Below, in pieces: positions 1 through 7,542 of a stretch of DNA of 64,000 nucleotides. This DNA comes from Blastocatellia bacterium (lineage in GTDB: Bacteria; Acidobacteriota; Blastocatellia; Pyrinomonadales; Pyrinomonadaceae). The stretch is from positions 248,001 to 312,000 of the forward strand of contig PMSM01000014.1 of NCBI GenBank assembly GCA_003168335.1, read 5' to 3'. The notes under the pieces are model-generated. The model had not been told where the DNA came from. It saw only the letters and a program-made list of their open reading frames with translations, and made no database searches. The stretch's first letter is position 1. The number at the start of each line of letters is the position of its first letter. A program made the position numbers and the translations under genes.

Positions 1-1
1 G

Positions 2-520
2 ATCACCGACTACCAGGACAAGCAGATGCGCCGGAGACTTGATGTCGCCCCCACCGCGGCCCTTGGGCCGGGGCCGACCTATCTGGTCTTCACCGGCGCC
101 CAGGGCGGAGGAATGATGTTCGGCAACGAGTTTCGAGTTCGCGAGACTGCCGTATCGCGCCACTGGGCGATGATGGGCTTTGACACGCTGAATCGGGCCA
201 TCGAGGGCCAACTTGTCAGCGCGCGTCAGAGCGATGACGGCGGCGACTATGTCGTGGAAGTGAAGTTTAACTCGGAAGACACGGTGCGTTACTGGATTAA
301 CAAGCAGTCCTTCCTGATCGACAAAATAACCACGCGCTACCGAAGTCAGGTTCTGATCGAAGAGCAGCGCAGCGAATATCGCCGGGCCGATTGCATGATG
401 CTGCCCTTTCACATCATGACGCGTCTGCAGGGCCAACCGTTCGCAGACCTCGCGATTGACAGCTATGATTTGAAATCCAACGTTCCGGCTTCGCGGTTCA
501 CCATCTCGGCTACGCCATAA
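2..520 (+). CDS. Partial secreted/hypothetical protein, C-terminal part
   Basis: The reading frame is open from the first bases of the window, so the true start lies upstream and only about 172 C-terminal residues are visible. The visible part alternates beta-like strands with few helices (e.g. DYVVEVKFNSEDTVRYWINK, then strands around YRSQVLIEEQ). This resembles the LolA-like or outer-membrane-lipoprotein-sorting fold common among acidobacterial secreted proteins, but that is an inference from pattern only. No catalytic motif is seen. It ends about 130 bp before the next gene and may be a separate transcription unit. Function unknown. Confidence 0.7.
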   Translation: MTDYQDKQMRRRLDVAPTAALGPGPTYLVFTGAQGGGMMFGNEFRVRETAVSRHWAMMGFDTLNRAIEGQLVSARQSDDGGDYVVEVKFNSEDTVRYWINKQSFLIDKITTRYRSQVLIEEQRSEYRRADCMMLPFHIMTRLQGQPFADLAIDSYDLKSNVPASRFTISATP

Positions 521-653
521 GCCCGAGCCTGCAACTGATCGGATTCCGCAGGTTACAAGGTCCTGCCGGCTTGTGCCTGCGGAAGACGATCCGACGCTTG
601 ACCACTCAGAACGAGGGCGCTCGACGATGTGCCCTGACAAAGGGTGAGAAAGC

Positions 654-1889
654 TTGAGCCCTAAACCTCGCCTTTGGTCGATCACCGTAATCGCCTTCGG
701 GTTTTTCTTTGTCTTCACTCCGTCGTGCACCCGTTCCGTCAACCAGAACAGACCCAACCAAGCCGCTGCTTCATCGACCGGCACGGCAGGAAATGTATTT
801 GACGATTACCTCAAGTCAGACTTTGCTCCGGCCGACGGCTTTGATTTCGCCGTCGGGGACCAGGACGGCAAAGGAGCTTACCAGGACAAATCAACCGGAA
901 AGACTTACTCCGGCTGGTATGTGGCCACGCACTTCGCCGACAAATACAGCTACGGAATTCACACCGGAGAGGACTGGAGCGGCCTGGGCCCGCCCGCGAG
1001 CGATCTGGGTCAGGACGTTCACGCGGTCGCCAACGGCCGCGTCGCGTTTGCGGATTCTTGCGGCAGGCTCTGGGGCAACGTGGTGATGATCGATCACGTC
1101 TTCTACGAGAACAATGAAAAGAAAAGCATTCGCTCGGTATACGCGCACCTGCACGAGATCAAGGTCAAGCTTGGAGAGGTGGTTCAACGACGGCAAGTGA
1201 TCGCCACCGTCGGTCAGGATCCCGACAAACTATTTGCCCCCCATCTACATCTTGAAATGCGTTGGGACCCGTCGCTTGGTCCAACGTACTGGCCCTCTTC
1301 AAACGGCAGGGACGTGGCGTGGGTGAAAGAGCATTACGCCTCGCCTTCCGCGTTCATCAGCAGCCACCGCAGCGCACCCACGCCGCAACGAGAGGCTACT
1401 TTAGTCCTGGTGGATCAGCACAGTTACAAGATGCGCCTGTACCAGAATGGCCGGATGTCTGGTGAATTTGACGTTAGCTTCGGTCAGGGAAACGGCGCGA
1501 AGCAAGTTCAAGGCGACAACAAGACTCCGACCGGAATGTACTTCGTAATTCAGAAGCATCAGGGACAATTCGAGGGTCCTTACGGAGCGTATTACGGCGG
1601 CTATTGGATCAAAGTTAACTATCCAAATGCCTTTGACGCAGCGCGGGCCAACTCTGAGAAGCTGATTAGCTCTCAACAACAGGAGACGATCAGCAAGCAA
1701 TGGCGCCAGCGCGCGCCCACACTCGAAAAGACGCGGCTGGGCGGCGGCATCGGCTTCCACGGCTGGATAAAGGAATGGTCGAATGACGGGCCGCGTCATC
1801 TTTCGTGGGGCTGTGTAGTAATGCACATCTATGACATCAGCAAAGTCTACGACCAGATTCCGGAAGGATCGATGGTGGTCATCTTTTGA
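654..1889 (+). CDS. M23 peptidase - L,D-transpeptidase (YkuD) fusion protein
   Basis: A 411-residue exported cell-wall enzyme. The start is TTG with GGGTGAG just upstream. The N-terminal hydrophobic segment (residues about 8-24) ends near TPSC, so it is a signal peptide or weak lipobox. Residues about 90-210 form an M23 (LytM-like) metallopeptidase domain with ligand motifs HTGED (103-107), YAHLH and the terminal HLH (197-199). Residues about 245-411 form a YkuD L,D-transpeptidase domain with GFHGW and the catalytic-Cys motif SWGCVVM (Cys387). M23 domains cut peptide crosslinks and YkuD domains form 3-3 crosslinks or attach proteins, so one chain could cut and re-seal peptidoglycan. The stop overlaps the next start by 4 bp. 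Confidence 0.9.
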   Translation: MSPKPRLWSITVIAFGFFFVFTPSCTRSVNQNRPNQAAASSTGTAGNVFDDYLKSDFAPADGFDFAVGDQDGKGAYQDKSTGKTYSGWYVATHFADKYSYGIHTGEDWSGLGPPASDLGQDVHAVANGRVAFADSCGRLWGNVVMIDHVFYENNEKKSIRSVYAHLHEIKVKLGEVVQRRQVIATVGQDPDKLFAPHLHLEMRWDPSLGPTYWPSSNGRDVAWVKEHYASPSAFISSHRSAPTPQREATLVLVDQHSYKMRLYQNGRMSGEFDVSFGQGNGAKQVQGDNKTPTGMYFVIQKHQGQFEGPYGAYYGGYWIKVNYPNAFDAARANSEKLISSQQQETISKQWRQRAPTLEKTRLGGGIGFHGWIKEWSNDGPRHLSWGCVVMHIYDISKVYDQIPEGSMVVIF

Positions 1890-2533
1890 GTAACGTGCCC
1901 GTACAAAGCCGTCTTACTAACGAGCGCCTCGCTGCCGCGACCGAAGCGTTGGCCGCGCGTGATCACGACCTCGCCTCCATCTACAGGCTTCATGGCCCGC
2001 CGCCGATGTGGGGTAGACGGCCCGGCTTCTCTACCCTGCTGCGCATTGTTCTTGAGCAACAGGTTTCACTGGTTTCGGCGCGCGCGATGTTTGAACGCCT
2101 GAAATCAAGCGTCGAACCGTTTACCGCGCCGGGATTCATTGAAGCCGGCGAGGCTTATCTTCGTTCTCTCGGCGTGACGCGACAGAAGGCGCACTACTGT
2201 GTACAGGTCGCTGAGGCTTTCACCAACGGTCATCTTGATCAGATTGGGAGGATGAGCGACGAAGACGCGCACTCGGCACTTGTCAGCATTAAAGGCGTCG
2301 GCCCATGGACGGCAAACATTTATCTCCTGATGGCACTCCGTCGTCCGGACATCTGGCCCGACGGTGATGTCGCCCTGGCAACGGCAGCGGGCAAACTCCG
2401 CAAACTAAACCAGCGCCCTTCTTTCTCAGAGCTAGCAAAGATCGCCGAAGCCTGGCGTCCCTATCGTTCCGTTGCTGCGAGGATGTTGTGGCAGTATTAT
2501 CTGGCGGAGCGGGATGGAAAGAAGAAAGGTTAG
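1886..2533 (+). CDS. DNA-3-methyladenine glycosylase, AlkA/HhH-GPD family
   Basis: Base-excision repair glycosylase that would remove alkylated purines. The 215-residue protein carries the HhH-GPD fold: LLRIVLEQQVSLVSA early, then the helix-hairpin-helix LVSIKGVGPWTANIYLL (about residues 130-146), followed by the Gly/Pro-rich loop and a conserved Asp in WPDGDVAL. It lacks the Cys cluster of the EndoIII/MutY type, which fits AlkA-like enzymes. The start is TTG, overlapping the stop of the M23/YkuD gene (TTGA), so the two are translationally coupled although their functions seem unrelated. The AlkA N-terminal TBP-like domain is missing, as in the shorter bacterial forms. Confidence 0.88.
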   Translation: MSNVPVQSRLTNERLAAATEALAARDHDLASIYRLHGPPPMWGRRPGFSTLLRIVLEQQVSLVSARAMFERLKSSVEPFTAPGFIEAGEAYLRSLGVTRQKAHYCVQVAEAFTNGHLDQIGRMSDEDAHSALVSIKGVGPWTANIYLLMALRRPDIWPDGDVALATAAGKLRKLNQRPSFSELAKIAEAWRPYRSVAARMLWQYYLAERDGKKKG

Positions 2534-2545
2534 CTCTCTCTTCTT

Positions 2546-2818
2546 ATGGAATTTGAATGGGACGAAGCGAAGGCCGCAGCCAATCTGGCCAAGCATGCCG
2601 TCTCATTCGAAGAAGCCAAGACTGTCTTTGATGATCCGGTATACGTCGACCTCTACGATCCAGACCATTCCCAAGACGAGAGTCGTTATATTATTATCGG
2701 ACTATCGCGACAAGGCCGTTTGGTCCTTGTATCTTACACTGCGCGCGATGCTATCATTCGCCTGATTAGCGCACGAGAAGTGACGCGCGGTGAGAGAGAA
2801 GCGTATGAAGAAGGTTGA
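2546..2818 (+). CDS. brnT: BrnT family toxin
   Basis: A 90-residue type II toxin. BrnT proteins are RelE-fold ribonucleases neutralised by a downstream antitoxin. The family pattern is clear: N-terminal FEWDEAKAAANLAKH, central AKTVFDDPVY, then DESRYIIIG, VLVSYTARD, and IIRLISAREVTRGERE near the C terminus. The ATG lies 12 bp after the glycosylase stop. The 3' end overlaps the start of the antitoxin-like gene by 14 bp, the usual coupling for this toxin-first type. Confidence 0.9.
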   Translation: MEFEWDEAKAAANLAKHAVSFEEAKTVFDDPVYVDLYDPDHSQDESRYIIIGLSRQGRLVLVSYTARDAIIRLISAREVTRGEREAYEEG

Positions 2819-3032
2819 AACAGAAATGGACGACGAGCTCAGGCCGGAGTACGACCTGAAGAAGTTGAAGGTCAGAAAGCTCGGCCCCGGCAGGAAACGT
2901 TTCGGTGATGTCGTTCGCCTCGAGCCTGACGTTGCAGAAGTGTTTCCTAATGCGGACTCAGTCAACGAAGCTCTGCGGTCCTTGATTCGAGTTTCTAAAG
3001 ACAAGCCTCCTAACATTCGCAGAACGACCTGA
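2805..3032 (+). CDS. Antitoxin partner of BrnT
   Basis: A 75-residue acidic/basic small protein. The ATG at 2805 is preferred over the in-frame GTG at 2790. The sequence has a charged N terminus, YDLKKLKVRKL and a C-terminal segment with VVRLEPDVAEVFPNADSVNEALRSL split over two helices. That C-terminal pattern (LDPDVAxxFPxxxxVNEALR) is common in antitoxins paired with BrnT- or RelE-like toxins and binds the promoter and the toxin. The overlap with brnT supports co-expression. The exact antitoxin family name is inferred. Confidence 0.8.
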   Translation: MKKVETEMDDELRPEYDLKKLKVRKLGPGRKRFGDVVRLEPDVAEVFPNADSVNEALRSLIRVSKDKPPNIRRTT

Positions 3033-3069
3033 CAAGACTCATCATGCGCCGCCGTCAGACAGCAATGAT

Positions 3070-3321
3070 ATGAGCCCAACCTTCGCCCAATTAGTCGAAC
3101 GTGTGAAGCAACTCTCACTTGATGAGAAGCAAGAATTGTTAGAGCTTCTTGACGGACTGCTCGAAGGACCGGGGCAAGAAGCCAAGGTTCATCTGCCGGG
3201 ATATTACGAAGAGAAAAGCAGCAAGAAAGTCGATCTGGCCGAATTGGTTTCTCGGATGCCTGCCGACTATCAAGCGACAGAAGAAGGGTTTGGCGAGCCG
3301 GTAGGGAAGGAAGAATGGTAG
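3070..3321 (+). CDS. MazE-like antitoxin with atypical N terminus
   Basis: An 83-residue protein. The C-terminal third (LVSRMPADYQATEEGF, GEPVGKEEW) matches the MazF-binding tail of MazE/PemI antitoxins, which ends in a GKE-W pattern. The N-terminal AbrB/SpoVT DNA-binding fold (KWGNS-type motif) is absent. In its place is a helix (FAQLVERVKQLSLDEKQEL) of a kind found in other small antitoxins. The gene is followed at once by a broken mazF. It may be an orphan or decoy antitoxin that neutralises related MazF toxins elsewhere. The domain swap is seen in the sequence; the function is inferred. Confidence 0.7.
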   Translation: MSPTFAQLVERVKQLSLDEKQELLELLDGLLEGPGQEAKVHLPGYYEEKSSKKVDLAELVSRMPADYQATEEGFGEPVGKEEW

Positions 3322-3423
3322 ATGCCGCCCGAAAAAGGCGCCTTCATCACTCTTCCTTTCGACCCGCAACCTGGTCATGAGCAGATTCTCAAGACACGCC
3401 TCGTCGCAGATTCGCATGCTTAA
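3322..3423 (+). pseudogene. Truncated mazF/pemK toxin remnant
   Basis: The ATG directly follows the stop of the MazE-like gene. The 33-codon frame contains GAFITLPFDPQPGHEQ, which matches the N-terminal signature of MazF (DFDPQxGHEQ), usually followed by GRRPALVLS. Here the similarity stops after HEQ and the frame ends 13 codons later, against about 110 residues for an intact toxin. I could not find the missing part in another frame downstream, so this looks like a deletion rather than a simple frameshift. Confidence 0.7.
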
Positions 3424-3439
3424 ATTTCGAGTAGGTAGA

Positions 3440-3468
3440 TTGCAGTTACAGTGTCACCAAGCTAAAAT
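3440..3468 (+). promoter_or_regulatory. Possible sigma-70 promoter of the 3478 gene
   Basis: TTGCAG (3440-3445) and TAAAAT (3463-3468) are separated by 17 bp. The ATG follows only 9 bp after the -10 box, which would give a nearly leaderless mRNA. Motif match only. Confidence 0.4.
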
Positions 3469-3477
3469 CGCAAACAA

Positions 3478-4332
3478 ATGGCTACTACGGAGAATCAACG
3501 CGCTGCAGAGTCGATGCAATTCTCTGACTTTTTGGAGCAGATTCCGCCGGGTGTGACCCTTGAGATCGAGGATCTTTTCAAGGGTGCAACCGCGACTTCA
3601 ACACACACGCTTTCGAACACTGACATTCAGTTGTACTGTGAGTCCGAAACCTGCAACGGCATTAGGTTCTTTGGTCAGAGTCAGGGGCAAGCTGCAGACC
3701 ACACCTCAACACAAGAGATATTTCTTAAGTATTTCTGCCGAAATTGTCGATCTAGATTCAAGACGTTTGCCCTACGCATAAAGAAGACCGGCGGCGTCAC
3801 TTTCAACGGTACAGCAATGAAATTTGGCGAATCACCCTCCTTCGGTCCTCCCGTGCCAGCGAGGGTAATAGGTTTGATCGGTCCAGACAGAGATTTGTTC
3901 TTGCGTGGCAGGCGTTGTGAGAATCAAGGTTTGGGTATTGGAGCGTTCAGTTATTACAGGCGAGTAGTCGAAAATCAAAAAAGTCGCTTAATAAATGAAG
4001 TCGCGACCGTTGCAAGACGGCTCGGCGCGACTACAGAAGTACTCGAACTCTTCGAGAAAGCCGCCCGCGAAACGCAGTTCAGCAGGGCTATCGATGAAAT
4101 CAAGACATCAATCCCGCAAGTCCTTCTCATTGACGGTCACAACCCTTTGACGCTTTTGCATGCCGCTTTGAGTGAAGGTCTGCATGGCGGCACAGACGAC
4201 GAGTGTCTAGAGACCGCAACAAGCATTAGGGTTGTATTAACGGAGCTCGCAGAACGCATTTCGATTGCATTGAAGGATGAGAACGAGCTGAAGCTTGCTG
4301 TTGGCAACCTCATGCGGCGAAAAACGAAGTAG
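3478..4332 (+). CDS. Hypothetical protein with zinc-ribbon-like cysteines
   Basis: A 284-residue protein of unknown function. Two cysteine pairs, CESETC near residue 55 and CRNC near residue 86, look like a split zinc ribbon. The C-terminal half (from about residue 140) is helical, with GIGAFSYYRRVVENQ, resembling the helical part of DUF4145-type proteins often found next to defence genes; this likeness is tentative. Its base composition is more AT-rich than its neighbours and it directly follows the toxin-antitoxin remnants, so it may have arrived with that islet. It has its own plausible promoter and converges on the ligase gene after 34 bp. Confidence 0.75.
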   Translation: MATTENQRAAESMQFSDFLEQIPPGVTLEIEDLFKGATATSTHTLSNTDIQLYCESETCNGIRFFGQSQGQAADHTSTQEIFLKYFCRNCRSRFKTFALRIKKTGGVTFNGTAMKFGESPSFGPPVPARVIGLIGPDRDLFLRGRRCENQGLGIGAFSYYRRVVENQKSRLINEVATVARRLGATTEVLELFEKAARETQFSRAIDEIKTSIPQVLLIDGHNPLTLLHAALSEGLHGGTDDECLETATSIRVVLTELAERISIALKDENELKLAVGNLMRRKTK

Positions 4333-4366
4333 TAATAGTTCGGGGGATCAAACGCCTTAGCTCGCC

Positions 4367-5527
4367 CTACTTTGCAATCGTCGAAGGCGCGGTCGCGGTC
4401 TTACCGACGGTCAGGTCCACATCGCGCGGGACGTTTTCCATCGTCAACTCAGTCAGGCGATCGACCACGGCTTTCAGATCATTGGTCTCGTTATAGACCC
4501 GCAGTTGTTCGTCGGCTGAGGTGCCGCGTTCGAGGATTGTGTGAATGTGCTCGATCTCTTTGCGCGAGCCGAGATCGTCGAGCACGTCATCAACGAAATC
4601 CAAAAGCTCGCGCACCAGGTCCCTGGTTGGAACTTCCTTCTGCTTGCCAAAATCAATCATCTTGCCATCCAGGCCGTAACGCACGGCGCGCCACTTGTTT
4701 TCCTGAATCAGCATGCGCCGGTACAGCCGAAAGCCGAGGTTCTTCTCAAGCAGCTTGGTGAGTTTGGCGACGATGGCCTGGAACAACGCGGCAATCGCTA
4801 CCGTGTCATCGACGCGCGTGGGAATGTCACAGATGCGAAACTCCAGCGTCGGAAAATAAGGATGCGGCCGGCAGTCCCACCAGATTTTCTTGCCGTCGTT
4901 AATGCAACCGGTCTTTACCAGCAGCTCGACGTAACGTTGAAATCCGCCGTACGAGTCGAAGTGATCGGGAATGTCTGTGCGCGGAAACTTCTTAAAAATT
5001 TCCGAGCGGTACGATTTCAACCCTGTGTTATGGCCCATCCAGAACGGCGATGAGGTCGTCAGCGCCAGTACGTGCGGCAGGAAGTAGCGCGACGCGTTCA
5101 TGATGTGTATTTGACGCTCGCGATCGGCAATGCCCACGTGCACGTGCAACCCGAAGATCAAAAGCGAGCGCGCGACGGTTTGTAGTTCCTCAATCAGCAG
5201 CTCATAACGGACGTCATCGAAGATCTTCTGGTCCTGCCAACGCGAAATCGGATGGGTCGAGGCCGCGACGATCTTCAAACCATTCTTTTGCGCCAGTGAC
5301 GAAATGATGCTGCGCAGGCGGGTGATGTCGGCGCGGGCTTCCTGAATGTTGTTACAGACGCCGGTGCCCACTTCAATCTGCGATTGAATCATCTCAGGCT
5401 TGATCTGCTCGCCGAGCAGCATTCGGCCTTCCTCCAGAAACTCGACCACGTGCGAACGCAGCTCGCGCGTCTCCGGATCGACGATCTGAAATTCTTCTTC
5501 GATGCCCAGTGTGAATTGGTCGAACAT
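4367..5527 (-). CDS. Carboxylate-amine ligase, YbdK/GCS2 family
   Basis: A 386-residue ATP-dependent ligase of the glutamate-cysteine ligase type 2 family, which joins a carboxylate to an amine such as Glu plus Cys. The N terminus FTLGIEEEFQIVDPET is diagnostic (metal-binding EEE). Further family motifs are QSQIEVGTGVC, ASTHPISRWQDQK, and the ATP/metal region FGLHVHVGI. GVDDTVAIAALFQAIVAKL-like helices follow in the C-terminal half. Length is normal for the family. The PilZ gene lies upstream on the same strand after a gap of about 46 bp, so the two may be cotranscribed. The true substrate is not known; YbdK itself has only weak GCS activity. Confidence 0.9.
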   Translation of the reverse strand: MFDQFTLGIEEEFQIVDPETRELRSHVVEFLEEGRMLLGEQIKPEMIQSQIEVGTGVCNNIQEARADITRLRSIISSLAQKNGLKIVAASTHPISRWQDQKIFDDVRYELLIEELQTVARSLLIFGLHVHVGIADRERQIHIMNASRYFLPHVLALTTSSPFWMGHNTGLKSYRSEIFKKFPRTDIPDHFDSYGGFQRYVELLVKTGCINDGKKIWWDCRPHPYFPTLEFRICDIPTRVDDTVAIAALFQAIVAKLTKLLEKNLGFRLYRRMLIQENKWRAVRYGLDGKMIDFGKQKEVPTRDLVRELLDFVDDVLDDLGSRKEIEHIHTILERGTSADEQLRVYNETNDLKAVVDRLTELTMENVPRDVDLTVGKTATAPSTIAK

Positions 5528-5573
5528 GTTTTCGTCCAGGAACTGGCGGGCAGTAGCCCGCCTCTAAACTATT

Positions 5574-5906
5574 CTAGGGGGCCGGCAGTTCGCGCTCCAT
5601 CAGAGCGCGAGTTTCGTCCGGCAGACGATGAAACCTGACGCCGACGCCATGACCCGGATTGCTGTAAACCACGTCGGCTTTGACTATGACGTGCTCGCCG
5701 CCCAGCGGAATCCGCAACGTCAACGTCACTCCTAAAGGAAGCAGCGACTGCGTGGACAGGTAAAGTCCGCCGAGACTGATATCTTTGGTGCCCGCTACGC
5801 CGGTTGAGTCTGCGCCGTCAAAATGAACGTCCACAATCAATCGCGAGCGGTCGAATTGGCGCCGCTCGTCAGGCGAAATCTCGTCAGATTGATCCTCGTC
5901 AGCCAC
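5574..5906 (-). CDS. PilZ domain protein
   Basis: A 110-residue single-domain PilZ protein, a probable cyclic-di-GMP receptor. The binding signatures are visible: the arginine motif in DERRQFDRSR (about residues 13-22) and DISLGG (about residues 44-49), the D/NxSxxG motif. The remaining beta-barrel strands (VTLTLRIPLGGEHVIVKADV and GVGVRFHRL) complete the fold. There is no attached enzymatic domain, so it would act by binding a partner. A GGDEF protein is encoded at 57.0 kb in this window, so the organism has c-di-GMP signalling. Confidence 0.9.
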   Translation of the reverse strand: MADEDQSDEISPDERRQFDRSRLIVDVHFDGADSTGVAGTKDISLGGLYLSTQSLLPLGVTLTLRIPLGGEHVIVKADVVYSNPGHGVGVRFHRLPDETRALMERELPAP

Positions 5907-6322
5907 TTCGGTTTGTTCCTCCGGGAACGCGGGATGGATTTCGAGAACTAGTCACAGTCTGCCGCACAAGTGCCTCGGCTTTCTCTTGAACCGGCCCTAT
6001 TCGCCCCGATAATACTCGATTCCGGGCGTGACGGAAACCTGAATTCACGCGTGGCTCCGGCAAGAGTTTCCTCTTATCAACTCGCTTCGGCTACCTTATC
6101 GGCCGCATTAACCGCACTGAAACCATTGAATTGGTTTCATTTTCCTACCACGAACTGGCGGTCGTCGCCCCTGACGAGGCACACTTCTGAGTGCCGATTG
6201 TCATTCGGCGGGTAAGTTAGCAAGCTCTGTTGAATTGACACTAAAATCATGCACACGCTACTATCCGTGCTTCTGATTCCGCCCTCTGCATTCTGATTTT
6301 AGGGACTTCCTGGATTCTCTTT
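5907..6322. other. Intergenic region between divergent PilZ and metB-like genes
   Basis: About 415 bp without a convincing gene. It should hold divergent promoters for the PilZ gene and the metB-like gene; one candidate for the latter is listed separately. I looked for an S-box (SAM-I) consensus ahead of the metB-like gene and saw none. Short ORFs here have no ribosome binding site. Confidence 0.5.
6235..6264 (+). promoter_or_regulatory. Possible sigma-70 promoter of the metB-like gene
   Basis: A perfect TTGACA at 6235-6240 is followed after 18 bp by TACTAT at 6259-6264, about 58 bp upstream of the start codon. Motif match only. Confidence 0.45.
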
Positions 6323-7468
6323 ATGGGTTTTGCCACTACCGCTATTCACGCCGGCCAAGAACCGGATTCGGCCACGGGGGCCGTCACTGTTCCGATTTAT
6401 CAAACGTCCACCTATGCCCAGGATGGGCTGGGCAAGAACAAAGGATTTGAATACGCGCGCACCTCCAACCCCACGCGACTGGCGTTGGAGCGCAACCTGG
6501 CCGCTCTGGAAGGCGCACAGTTCGGATATGCTTTCGCCTCGGGCATGGCGGCCATTGACGCGACCATGAGGCTGGTTAAAGCCGGCGACCATGTCATCGT
6601 TTCCGACAATACTTACGGTGGCACCAATCGGCTGTTCAAGAGCGTCCTGGCGAACTATGGGATCGAGTTCACCTTTGTAGACACTTCCGAAGTCACCAAT
6701 GTGGAAGCAGCAATCAAAGACAATACGCGCATGGTCTTTCTTGAGACGCCGACGAATCCCGTCATGATCGTCACCGACCTCAAAGCAGTTTCAGACGTAG
6801 CCCATGCCGCGGGCGCGCGTGTTGTTTGCGATAATACCTTTATGTCCCCTTACCTCCAGAGGCCTCTGGATTTTGGCGTGGACATAGTCGTTCATTCAAC
6901 CACCAAATTTCTTAACGGACACTCAGACGGTATCGGTGGCGCAGTGGTTTTGAATAATGAAGACGACGCAAGCTGGATTGCCTTTATCCAGAATAGCGCC
7001 GGCGCGATTCTTTCCCCATTTGACTCGTGGCTGGTGCTGCGGGGCACAAAGACGCTGGCCCTGCGCATGGAACAGCACGATAAGTCCGGGCGGGCGGTCG
7101 CGGCATTCCTGGAAGATCATCCGAAGGTGCGCAAGATTTATTATCCCGGTTCGCCTTCACACAAGCAGCACGAACTTGCAAAGCGTCAACAGAAGGGATT
7201 CGGCAGCATGGTTTCGTTCGATGTGGGATCTCTCGAGGCCGCGCGCGCAGTTCTGGAATCAACGAAGCTTTGCACCCTGGCGGAAAGCCTGGGCGGCGTG
7301 GAAACATTAGTTTGCCACCCGGCCACGATGACGCATGCCTCGGTCGCTCCTGAGGTGCGCGAACGTTTGGGAATTACGGACGGACTGGTCCGCATTTCGG
7401 TGGGCATTGAAGACACCGACGACATCATCGCCGACTTGGATCAAGCATTGAGCGCCGTAACCAAGTGA
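6323..7468 (+). CDS. Cystathionine gamma-synthase / PLP-dependent trans-sulfuration enzyme
   Basis: A 381-residue cytoplasmic Cys/Met-metabolism PLP enzyme. It begins GFATTAIHAGQEPD and has PIYQTSTYAQ, YARTSNPTR, SGMAAIDATMRL, the phosphate/ring-contact region FLETPTNPVM and CDNTFMSPYLQRP, and the PLP lysine in HSTTKFLNGHSD (about residue 198). GGVETLVCHPATMTHAS near the C terminus is typical of MetB/MetC. Sequence alone does not separate cystathionine gamma-synthase from gamma-lyase or beta-lyase; the first is my preferred call. The gene stands alone between a long leader and the PP2C gene 74 bp downstream. Confidence 0.9.
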   Translation: MGFATTAIHAGQEPDSATGAVTVPIYQTSTYAQDGLGKNKGFEYARTSNPTRLALERNLAALEGAQFGYAFASGMAAIDATMRLVKAGDHVIVSDNTYGGTNRLFKSVLANYGIEFTFVDTSEVTNVEAAIKDNTRMVFLETPTNPVMIVTDLKAVSDVAHAAGARVVCDNTFMSPYLQRPLDFGVDIVVHSTTKFLNGHSDGIGGAVVLNNEDDASWIAFIQNSAGAILSPFDSWLVLRGTKTLALRMEQHDKSGRAVAAFLEDHPKVRKIYYPGSPSHKQHELAKRQQKGFGSMVSFDVGSLEAARAVLESTKLCTLAESLGGVETLVCHPATMTHASVAPEVRERLGITDGLVRISVGIEDTDDIIADLDQALSAVTK

Positions 7469-7542
7469 CAACTGACGAGCGACACGATAAAATCCTGACG
7501 TACCCATAGTCTTGCGGAGTCGTCACTTTACGATCCCCTATT

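Noticed and set aside
4541-5053. 170-residue open frame antisense to the YbdK-type gene
   Set aside because: A shadow of the real gene on the opposite strand; no ribosome binding site or family likeness.
5907-6322. SAM riboswitch upstream of the metB-like gene
   Set aside because: No S-box or other SAM-binding consensus was found by eye in the leader.
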